Below the pieces are notes generated by a model. It saw nothing but the letters and a program-made list of their open reading frames with translations. It ran no database searches and was not told where the DNA came from. DNA of 10,858 nucleotides from F1-60-MAGs163 sp046091165 (GTDB taxonomy: Bacteria; Actinomycetota; Thermoleophilia; Solirubrobacterales; Solirubrobacteraceae), in NCBI GenBank assembly GCA_046091165.1, contig JBJTBE010000038.1, positions 1 through 10,858 on the forward strand, written 5' to 3'. Below, piece after piece: positions 5,961 to 10,858 of the stretch (position 1 is its first letter; each line of letters opens with the position of its first letter). A program made the position numbers and the translations under genes.

Positions 5961-6209
5961 TCTCCCCCTCCAGCTTTCCTTCCACCGGCCGTTGGCCGCT
6001 TTCTTGACTAACCGGCGCCCAACAAATCACAAAGCTGCGCAGGGCCGCAACGGGTCGTTTCGCTATGGCCGGGTTTTTCCCCAGAGAGGCGCGCGTAAGA
6101 CCCCGCACTCTGCGCACTTCGCCTCGCCGGGCGGGCGCCGACATCGGCCGCCTTCGCGGCGGACGCGCCCCACGGCCGGCGGCCGGGGCCGGCCGATACG
6201 GTGACGGGG
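5961..6209. other. Intergenic region between divergent Cys4 and SDR genes
   Basis: This roughly 250-base gap holds the control regions of both divergent genes. Bases 6000-6035 are AT-richer. On the minus strand they include a weak TTGTGA/TAGTCA pair with a 16-base spacer that could drive the Cys4 gene. An 8-bp palindrome CTGCGCAG lies at 6035-6042. A small stem-loop CCGCC-TTCGC-GGCGG lies at 6148-6162, near the SDR promoter. No ORF with a plausible protein, and no tRNA-like or recognised RNA structure, was seen here. Confidence 0.4.
6197..6202 (+). promoter_or_regulatory. -10 element (TACGGT) for leaderless SDR gene
   Basis: GATACGGT contains a TAnnnT -10 box ending 7 bases before the ATG at 6210. 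Transcription would then start at the start codon. This spacing favours 6210 over the GTG at 6201, which lies partly within the box. No Shine-Dalgarno sequence is present. Confidence 0.45.
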
Positions 6210-7127
6210 ATGGAGGTTCTCCTGACCGGCGCCAGCGGCGCCATCGGCAGCTCGCTCGCGCCGGCCCTGGCCCAGGCCGGCTGCCACGTGCGCGCCCTGG
6301 CCCGCAATCCCGAACGCGTCACCGCTCAGGGGATCTCCGAGGTCGTGGTCGGCGACGTGGTGACCGGCGCCGGCGTGCCCGAGGCCCTCGAGGGGGTCGA
6401 CGTCGCCTACTACCTGGTCCACTCGATGGAGCCCGGCGACGAGAGCTTCGCCGAGCGCGAGCGGCGCGCCGCGGCGGGCTTCGCCGAGGCCTGCCAGGCG
6501 GGCGGGGTGCGGCGGGTCTGTTACCTCGGCGGCCTGGTGCCCGCCGGCGCCCCCGCCTCCGAGCACCTCTCCAGCCGCCTGGCCGTGGAGGAGCTCCTGC
6601 TCGAGGCGGCACCCGAGGCGGTGGCCCTGCGGGCGTCGATCGTGATCGGGGTCCGGTCGCGCTCCTTCCGCTTCCTGGTGAGGCTGCTGGAGCGTGCGCC
6701 GGTACTGCCGCTCCCCAGCTGGCGCGAGAACCGCACGCAGCCGATCGACAGCCGCGACGTCACCGCCTTCCTGCTCGCCGCCGGGACCTCCCCCGTCGTC
6801 ACCGGGCCGCTCTCGCTCGACATCGCCGGGCCCGACGTCGTGACCTACGGCCAGCTCATCGCCCGTATCGCCGACCAGATGCTGATCGACAGGCCACCGA
6901 TAGAGCTCCCGTTCTCGGCCACCGCGCTGGCCGGGCCGGCCGCCGCCGTCCTCGCCGACGAGGACCCCGAGCTGATCGGACCCCTGATGGAGGGGCTGGG
7001 CTCCGACCTGCTTCCCCGTGACAACGCGGCCGCCGAGCTGTTCGGGGTGCGCCTGCACCGGCTCGACCGGGCTATCGCCCACGCCCTGCGCCAGATGGAA
7101 GCCACCGAGCCGGTGAGGGCGCGCTGA
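6210..7127 (+). CDS. NmrA-like atypical SDR, NAD(P)-binding protein
   Basis: This 305-aa protein has a Rossmann fold at its N-terminus (MEVLLTGASGAIGSSLAPAL, glycine motif TGASGAIG at 6-13). ARNPER follows (31-36), where an Arg suggests NADP preference. The rest has the pattern of the atypical extended SDR/NmrA-like group: GDVV.... (48-51), EGVDVAYYLVHSM (61-73), FAERERRAAAGFAEA (80-94), RRVCYLGGL (101-109), RASIVIG (141-147) and WRENRTQPIDSRDVTAFL (171-188). The classical YxxxK catalytic pair is missing, so it may be a nonclassical reductase, isomerase or redox sensor. The substrate is unknown. A GTG at 6201 would add three residues; 6210 is preferred because of the leaderless promoter and because MEVLLTG is the natural beta-1 start. 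Its TGA overlaps the ATG of the SRPBCC gene by one base, so the two are translationally coupled. Confidence 0.87.
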   Translation: MEVLLTGASGAIGSSLAPALAQAGCHVRALARNPERVTAQGISEVVVGDVVTGAGVPEALEGVDVAYYLVHSMEPGDESFAERERRAAAGFAEACQAGGVRRVCYLGGLVPAGAPASEHLSSRLAVEELLLEAAPEAVALRASIVIGVRSRSFRFLVRLLERAPVLPLPSWRENRTQPIDSRDVTAFLLAAGTSPVVTGPLSLDIAGPDVVTYGQLIARIADQMLIDRPPIELPFSATALAGPAAAVLADEDPELIGPLMEGLGSDLLPRDNAAAELFGVRLHRLDRAIAHALRQMEATEPVRAR

Positions 7128-7567
7128 TGTCGGCGGTCGAGGTCGAGCTCTTGATCGACGCTGCGCCGGAGAAGGTCTGGGAGGTGGCGCTCGACCCGGC
7201 CCGGCTGGGCGACTGGGTCACGATCCACCGCTCCCTGGGCGACCACGACGACCCGCCGGCCTTCAAGGGTTTTCGCATGGAGCAGACAATGACCCTCAGG
7301 GGGGTGCCCCTGACCGTCGACTGGGAGCTCGTTCGCTGCGAGGAGCCCACCTACGCCGAATGGGCCGGCAAGGGCCCGGCCCGCTCCCGGGCCACCACCA
7401 GCTACCGGCTGACCCCGAAGGAGGGCGGCACCCTCTTCGCCTATTCCAATGAGTTCAAGACGCCGCTGGGACCGCTCGGCGCCGTGGCCCAGCGCGCCAT
7501 CGCCGGGGATATGCCCGAAAGTGAGGCGATCGCCTCACTCGAACGGCTACGAAAAATCTGCGAGTAA
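7127..7567 (+). CDS. SRPBCC (START/polyketide-cyclase-like) protein
   Basis: The 146-aa protein fits the SRPBCC ligand-binding fold. Strand 1 is VEVELLIDAAPEKVWEVALD (4-23), with the typical APxxVW turn into helix 1, followed by PARLGDWV. Central strands end in a hydrophobic pocket, and the C-terminal helix (about 117-146) is amphipathic. Such proteins bind hydrophobic ligands or act as cyclases or aromatases; no ligand can be named. Its ATG shares one base with the stop of the SDR gene (TGATG), and no separate promoter is visible. The pair probably works together. Related SDR proteins can carry an SRPBCC-like C-terminal domain, so this may be a split version of a fused protein. It ends with TAA before an AT-rich gap. 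Confidence 0.85.
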   Translation: MSAVEVELLIDAAPEKVWEVALDPARLGDWVTIHRSLGDHDDPPAFKGFRMEQTMTLRGVPLTVDWELVRCEEPTYAEWAGKGPARSRATTSYRLTPKEGGTLFAYSNEFKTPLGPLGAVAQRAIAGDMPESEAIASLERLRKICE

Positions 7568-7573
7568 AAGAAA

Positions 7574-7594
7574 ACCCCTCGTGCCGTTGGGGGT
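7574..7594 (+). terminator. Possible weak terminator after the SDR-SRPBCC pair
   Basis: ACCCC (7574-7578) pairs with GGGGT (7590-7594), plus a U-G wobble, around a 9-base loop. It starts 7 bases after the SRPBCC stop codon. The stem is short and no T-run follows, so it is at best a weak terminator. Confidence 0.3.
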
Positions 7595-7606
7595 AACTAC
7601 TCTCCA

Positions 7607-7635
7607 TTTACCGGCCAATACCTGATATACATAAT
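7607..7635 (+). promoter_or_regulatory. Sigma70-type promoter of the AT-hook/wHTH gene
   Basis: TTTACC (7607-7612, 4 of 6 to TTGACA) and CATAAT (7630-7635, 5 of 6 to TATAAT) are separated by an optimal 17 bases. Transcription would start near 7642, leaving a leader of about 34 bases with a good ribosome-binding site (AAAGGA, 7 bases before the ATG at 7676). It lies in the most AT-rich stretch of the window (about 7600-7680). The stretch also holds a dyad, ATAAT (7631-7635) and ATTAT (7643-7647), overlapping the -10 and start site, which is a possible operator. Confidence 0.6.
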
Positions 7636-7675
7636 CCCTGTAATTATTCACTCAGTGGCAAAAAAGGAAAAGTGA

Positions 7676-8101
7676 ATGGCTGATTTTGTGGACACCAAGC
7701 GCGCCGAGATGGAAAAGCGCCTCAAGGAGCTCAAGCCGATGGTCGAGGAGCACGACCGGCTCGAGGCCGCCATCGCCGCGCTCGACGGCGTCTCCCGCTC
7801 GGCCTCGCGCATGGTCTCGGGCGCGGCGCGCCGCGCCGCCCGCCCGGTCTCTCGCAAACGGGGAAGCGCCGGCCGCAAGCGCCCCTCCGGCACCGGCAAG
7901 CGCGGCCGTCCCAAGGGCTCAGGCAAGCGCGGGAAGCAGTGTGCTGCGCTGGTCAAGAAGAACCCCGGCATCACCATTCCGGAGATCGCCAGGAAGATCG
8001 GCATCAAGCAGAATTACCTGTACCGCGTGATGCCCGCCCTCGAGAAGGAGGGGCTGGTCACCAAGAAGGGGAAGGGCTGGTACCCCACGGCCAAGGCCTG
8101 A
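7676..8101 (+). CDS. AT-hook plus winged-helix small DNA-binding protein
   Basis: The 141-aa protein has three parts. Residues 1-38 form a charged helix with heptad-like spacing (VDTKRAEMEKRLKELKPMVE, then EHDRLEAAIAAL), a probable coiled coil for dimerisation. Residues 39-88 are a disordered, very basic linker rich in Arg, Lys, Ser and Gly that contains GKRGRPKGSGKRG (74-86). The GRP core at 77-79 flanked by Lys/Arg is a good AT-hook that would bind the minor groove of AT-rich DNA. Residues 89-141 form a winged HTH: CAALVKKNPGITIPEIARKI, GIKQNYLYRVMPALEKEGLV, then a TKKGKGWYPT wing. This looks like a small nucleoid-associated protein or global regulator; I do not recognise a named family. 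The start at 7676 is fixed by a good Shine-Dalgarno site. It is monocistronic, with its own strong AT-rich promoter and a GC hairpin at its end. Confidence 0.88.
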   Translation: MADFVDTKRAEMEKRLKELKPMVEEHDRLEAAIAALDGVSRSASRMVSGAARRAARPVSRKRGSAGRKRPSGTGKRGRPKGSGKRGKQCAALVKKNPGITIPEIARKIGIKQNYLYRVMPALEKEGLVTKKGKGWYPTAKA

Positions 8102-8117
8102 GCCCTGGCCGGCCGGC

Positions 8118-8139
8118 GCCCCGGGCCACGGCCCGGGGC
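8118..8139. terminator. Strong GC hairpin between convergent wHTH gene and mdh
   Basis: GCCCCGGGCC (8118-8127) is the exact reverse complement of GGCCCGGGGC (8130-8139), with only two bases between. The RNA would form a 9-bp stem with a 4-base loop on either strand. It sits in the 54-base gap between the two facing stop codons. No T-run follows in either direction. It probably protects or terminates both transcripts. Confidence 0.6.
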
Positions 8140-8155
8140 CGCCCGCCCCGCCTGC

Positions 8156-9145
8156 TCAGCCGAGCAGGCCCATAGCGGCGACGGCGTCCCGCTCCTCGAC
8201 CAGCTCGGCGACGCTCGCGTCGATCCGCTCGCGCGAAAAGTCGTTTATCTCGAGCCCTTCCACGATCGACCACTCTCCCCCGCTGCAGGTGCACGGGAAG
8301 GAGCTGATCACTCCCTCGGTTACGTCGTAGGAGCCGTCGGAGGGGACGGCCATGGAGACGAAGTCCCCTTCGGCCGAGCCGTTCACCCAGTCGCTGACGT
8401 GGTCGATCGCCGCGTTGGCCGCCGAGGCGGCGCTCGACGCGCCCCGGGCCTCGATGATCTCCGCGCCGCGCTGCTGCACGCGCGGGATGAACTCGTCGAC
8501 GACCCAGGCCTGGTCGTCGACCACCTCGCTGGCCGGCGCCCCGGCGACGGTGGCGTGGGTGATGTCGGGGTACTGGGTCGCCGAGTGGTTGCCCCAGATA
8601 ATCATCTTCCTCAGCTCGTCGACCGGCGTGGCCGTCTTGTTGGCCAGCTGCGCCAGTGCGCGGTTGTGGTCCAGGCGGGTCATTGCGGTGAAGCGGTCGT
8701 TGGGCACGTCCGGAGCGTTACTCATGGCGATCAGCGCGTTGGTGTTGGCCGGGTTGCCGACCACCAGCACGCGGATGTCGTCGGCGGCGTGGTCATTGAT
8801 CGCCTTGCCCTGGGGGGCGAAGATCCCACCGTTGGCCTCCAACAGGTCGCCACGCTCCATCCCCTTCGTACGCGGGCGGGCGCCGACGAGCAGGCCGATG
8901 TTGGCGCCGTCGAAGGCGATGTTGGGGTCGTCGCTGATGTCGATGCGCGAGAGGAGCGGGAAGGCGCAGTCGGTCAGCTCCATCGCCGTGCCCTCGGCCG
9001 CTTCGAGGGCCGGCGTGACCTCCAGCAGGCTCAGCTCGACGGGGCGGTCCGGGCCCAGGAGCTGCCCTGAGGCAATGCGGAAAAGGAGCGCGTAGCCGAT
9101 CTGGCCTGCCGCGCCGGTGACGGTGACTTTGGTGGGGGTGCTCAT
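8156..9145 (-). CDS. mdh: Malate dehydrogenase (type 2, cytosolic-like)
   Basis: The enzyme converts malate and oxaloacetate with NAD+/NADH in the TCA cycle. The 329-aa length fits the group of cytosolic-type MDHs. The nucleotide site is VTVTGAAGQIGYALLFRIA (7-25), and Glu42 in SLLEVTPALEAAEG is at the position that reads the adenine ribose, consistent with NAD. Substrate and loop arginines lie in ARPRTKGMERGDLL (Arg90, Arg92, Arg98). GNPANTNA (130-137) follows, then MTRLDHNRA (155-163) with Asp159 and Arg162, and WGNHSATQYPD (184-194) with catalytic His187. A late FPCTCSGGEW segment (283-292) is a normal strand region. Purine-rich AGGAG and AGGAA sites precede the ATG at 9145. It is 72 bases downstream of icd on the same strand and may be cotranscribed. 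A TAGCTT (minus strand, 9188-9193) could provide its own -10. Confidence 0.96.
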   Translation of the reverse strand: MSTPTKVTVTGAAGQIGYALLFRIASGQLLGPDRPVELSLLEVTPALEAAEGTAMELTDCAFPLLSRIDISDDPNIAFDGANIGLLVGARPRTKGMERGDLLEANGGIFAPQGKAINDHAADDIRVLVVGNPANTNALIAMSNAPDVPNDRFTAMTRLDHNRALAQLANKTATPVDELRKMIIWGNHSATQYPDITHATVAGAPASEVVDDQAWVVDEFIPRVQQRGAEIIEARGASSAASAANAAIDHVSDWVNGSAEGDFVSMAVPSDGSYDVTEGVISSFPCTCSGGEWSIVEGLEINDFSRERIDASVAELVEERDAVAAMGLLG

Positions 9146-9217
9146 CGTCTTCCTGGTCTCCTGAACTGTGGTTGTCCTGTCGCCTTCAAGCTACCGAGCC
9201 TGGGCTCCCGGTGACCC

Positions 9218-10432
9218 TCAGGCCATCGCCGCCTGCAGGTTCGAGTCGATGCTCGCCAGGAACTCCTCGGTGGTCTGCCACGGCTGGTCGGGACCGACCA
9301 GCAGGGCGAGGTCCTTGGTCATCGCTCCCGACTCGACGGTCTCCACGCAGACGCGCTCAAGCGTATGCGCGAACTCGCTCACCTCGGGGGTGCCGTCCAT
9401 CCGCCCGCGGGCCTCGAGGCCCCGCGTCCAGGCGAAGATGGAGGCGATCGGGTTTGTGGAGGTCTTCTCGCCCTTCTGGTGCTGGCGGTAGTGCCGGGTG
9501 ACCGTGCCGTGGGCGGCCTCGGCCTCGACCGTCTTGCCGTCGGGGGTCATCAGGACGCTCGTCATCAGGCCCAGCGAGCCGAAGCCCTGGGCGACCACGT
9601 CGGACTGCACGTCCCCGTCGTAGTTCTTGCAGGCCCAGACGAAGCCGCCCTCCCACTTGAGCGCGGCGGCCACCATGTCGTCGATCAGGCGGTGCTCGTA
9701 GGTGAGCCCGGCCGCCCTGAACTTCTCGGCGAACTCGCTTCCGAACACCTCCTCGAAGATGTCCTTGAACCGGCCGTCATAGGCCTTGAGGATCGTGTTC
9801 TTGGTCGACATGTAGACCGGAAAGCCCTTGTCGAGGCCGTAGTTGAAGGAGGCCCGCGCGAAGTCCCGGATCGACTCGTCGGTGTTGTACATGGCAAGCG
9901 CCACGCCGGCACCCTCGAAGTCGTAGACCTTGAACTCCGTCGGCTCGCTGCCGTCGGCCGGCGCGTAGGAGATCGTCAGCGTCCCTTCCCCGGGCACCTT
10001 GAAGTCGGTCGCCTTGTACTGGTCGCCGAAGGCGTGGCGGCCGACCACGATCGGCCTGGTCCAGGTCGGGACGAGCCGCGGGATGTTGTCGATGACGATC
10101 GGCTCGCGGAAGATCACGCCGCCGAGGATGTTGCGGATCGTCCCGTTGGGCGAGCGCCACATCTCCTTGAGCCCGAACTCCTCCACGCGGGCCTCGTCCG
10201 GGGTGATCGTCGCGCACTTGACCCCCACCCCGTGCTCCCGGATCGCGTTGGCCGCATCGACGGTCACCTGGTCGTCGGTGGCGTCGCGGTTCTCGATACC
10301 GAGGTCGAAGTAGATGAGCTCGACGTCGAGGTAGGGCAGGATCAGCTGCTCCTTGATGAACGACCAGATGATCCGGGTCATCTCGTCTCCGTCGAGCTCG
10401 ACTACGGGGTTGGCAACCTTGATCTTGGTCAT
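9218..10432 (-). CDS. icd: NADP-dependent isocitrate dehydrogenase (eukaryotic-type)
   Basis: The enzyme oxidatively decarboxylates isocitrate to 2-oxoglutarate and makes NADPH. The 404-aa protein belongs to the homodimeric subfamily that includes human IDH1 and IDH2, rather than the E. coli Icd subfamily. Many key residues fall at nearly the same numbers as human IDH1. Arg100 (GTIRN), Arg109 (FRE) and Arg132 (GRHAFGDQY) bind isocitrate. Tyr139 and Lys211 (MSTKN) are catalytic. Asp251-Asp252 (LIDDM) and Asp274 and Asp278 (NYDGDVQSD) bind metal. HGTVTRHYR (309-317) with Arg314 and His315 reads the NADP phosphate. The start MTKIKVANPVVELDGDEMTR is standard, and GGAAGGA precedes the ATG. A candidate -10 (TAGCCT on the minus strand, 10460-10465) stands about 28 bases upstream. 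It lies upstream of mdh, making a TCA pair, and is divergent from the AidB-like gene. Confidence 0.97.
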   Translation of the reverse strand: MTKIKVANPVVELDGDEMTRIIWSFIKEQLILPYLDVELIYFDLGIENRDATDDQVTVDAANAIREHGVGVKCATITPDEARVEEFGLKEMWRSPNGTIRNILGGVIFREPIVIDNIPRLVPTWTRPIVVGRHAFGDQYKATDFKVPGEGTLTISYAPADGSEPTEFKVYDFEGAGVALAMYNTDESIRDFARASFNYGLDKGFPVYMSTKNTILKAYDGRFKDIFEEVFGSEFAEKFRAAGLTYEHRLIDDMVAAALKWEGGFVWACKNYDGDVQSDVVAQGFGSLGLMTSVLMTPDGKTVEAEAAHGTVTRHYRQHQKGEKTSTNPIASIFAWTRGLEARGRMDGTPEVSEFAHTLERVCVETVESGAMTKDLALLVGPDQPWQTTEEFLASIDSNLQAAMA

Positions 10433-10459
10433 CGCTTCCTTCCGGGTCCTGACGGGCGC

Positions 10460-10465
10460 AGGCTA
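10460..10465 (-). promoter_or_regulatory. Candidate -10 (TAGCCT) of icd
   Basis: On the minus strand TAGCCT has the TAnnnT form. Its position would place the transcription start about 20 bases before the icd ATG, leaving room for the visible GGAAGGA ribosome-binding site. No clear -35 is seen. Confidence 0.35.
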
Positions 10466-10505
10466 GTGAAGCCGGGATCGTGCGCGCCGGCCGGCCCCAT
10501 GGCCT

Positions 10506-10511
10506 TAACCT
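10506..10511 (+). promoter_or_regulatory. -10 element (TAACCT) for leaderless AidB-like gene
   Basis: TAACCT ends 8 bases before the GTG at 10520, a spacing that fits a leaderless or nearly leaderless mRNA. No Shine-Dalgarno sequence lies before the GTG. The ATG at 10499 is followed by an in-frame stop after four codons and is not a competing start. Confidence 0.4.
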
Positions 10512-10519
10512 GACCGGCG

Positions 10520-10858
10520 GTGGCCACCCACGAAGTCACGAACCAGCCCCCGCCGCTGGCCGGGCGCAATCTGTACGAGGACAACCCCGCCCTCGTAGAG
10601 GCCCTCGGGCGCGAGGGCGGCGGCTGGGCCCAGGAGCGCCTGGTGGAGGCCGGCGCCTTCTGGGGCGCCGAGCCGATGGAGTGGGGCGTCCAGGCCAACG
10701 AGCGCCCGCCGGTCCTCCACCGCCACGACCGCTACGGCAACCGCGTCGACCGGGTCGACTTCGACGAGTCCTGGCACCGGCTGATGGCCGCCGGCGTGCG
10801 CGACGAGCTCCATGCGCTGCCCTGGCGCGAGCCGCGCGAGGGAGCCCACGTGGCCCGC
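10520..10858 (+). CDS. AidB-like acyl-CoA dehydrogenase, N-terminal part (cut by window end)
   Basis: The frame is open from the GTG at 10520 to the last base of the window, giving 113 residues with no stop. It begins MATHEVTNQPPPLAGRNLYE. Further on are LVEAGAFWGAEPMEWGVQAN, ERPPVLHRHDRYGNRVDRVD and FDESWHRLMAAGV. This matches the N-terminal domain of AidB-type acyl-CoA dehydrogenases (THEVxNQPPPL..xNLY ... NxxPPxLxxHDRYGxRxDxVxFHPxWHxLM). These are FAD-binding tetrameric proteins; E. coli AidB is part of the alkylation-damage response and binds DNA, but actinobacterial members may be ordinary acyl-CoA dehydrogenases. The catalytic and FAD regions lie beyond the window, so activity cannot be judged. 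It is divergent from icd with an 87-base gap and looks leaderless. Confidence 0.85.
   Translation, partial: MATHEVTNQPPPLAGRNLYEDNPALVEALGREGGGWAQERLVEAGAFWGAEPMEWGVQANERPPVLHRHDRYGNRVDRVDFDESWHRLMAAGVRDELHALPWREPREGAHVAR

Noticed and set aside
6000..6120. Possible small RNA in the gap upstream of the SDR gene
   Set aside because: The region has a TTGACT and a T-run after GGCCGGG, but no -10 at proper spacing and no stable stem before the T-run. Not enough to call an RNA gene.
6063..7082. A 339-codon minus-strand frame opposite the SDR gene
   Set aside because: Composition (Gly, His, Asp, Gln, Arg) is typical of an antisense shadow; the SDR gene has clear family motifs.
9365..10513. A 382-codon open frame on the plus strand opposite icd
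   Set aside because: Mirror of the icd codons in high-GC DNA. No recognisable protein, and it would overlap a fully conserved gene along its whole length.
10505..10849. Minus-strand frames opposite the AidB-like start
   Set aside because: The plus-strand translation matches AidB N-terminal sequence closely, so the antisense frames are shadows.

Overview
This is a high-GC window with short intergenic gaps, apparently from an actinobacterial chromosome. A Thermoleophilia (Solirubrobacterales-like) source fits best. That placement is an inference from recalled family features: the C-terminal LCP motif with its paired cysteines, a cysteine-less FmdB-like protein, a small four-cysteine protein with a CxxCFF...LCAL...PC.TFRP pattern, a eukaryotic-type NADP isocitrate dehydrogenase, and several leaderless-looking promoters. 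I see no rRNA, tRNA, CRISPR array, insertion sequence or prophage. The region reads as core housekeeping DNA with a few lineage-specific small genes.

Left part (1-3017): a LytR-CpsA-Psr (LCP) cell-wall ligase on + runs tail-to-tail into an FmdB-like protein on -. That gene shares a 64-bp divergent promoter region with glycyl-tRNA synthetase (+). The synthetase ends at a GC hairpin facing the next minus-strand gene.

Middle (3018-5960): on -, a single-pass membrane protein lies downstream of a metallo-beta-lactamase-fold hydrolase. The hydrolase is divergent from a CPA1-type cation/proton antiporter (+). The antiporter converges on a 76-aa four-cysteine protein (-).

Right part (5961-10858): a roughly 250-bp gap precedes a translationally coupled pair (NmrA-like SDR plus SRPBCC protein). 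An unusually AT-rich promoter segment follows, then a small DNA-binding protein with an N-terminal coiled coil, an AT-hook and a winged HTH. This is the most interesting gene in the window. Beyond a strong GC hairpin lies a minus-strand TCA-cycle pair, icd then mdh. Divergent from icd is the 5' end of an AidB-like acyl-CoA dehydrogenase, cut by the window edge.

Functionally the genes cover envelope building (LCP), translation (GlyRS), ion/pH homeostasis (antiporter), central carbon metabolism (Icd, Mdh), and probable chromatin or regulatory work (AT-hook protein). I found no clear new multi-gene system. The best leads are the AT-hook/wHTH protein with its AT-rich promoter, the zinc-ligand-less FmdB homologue, the small Cys4 protein, and the repeated leaderless promoter pattern.
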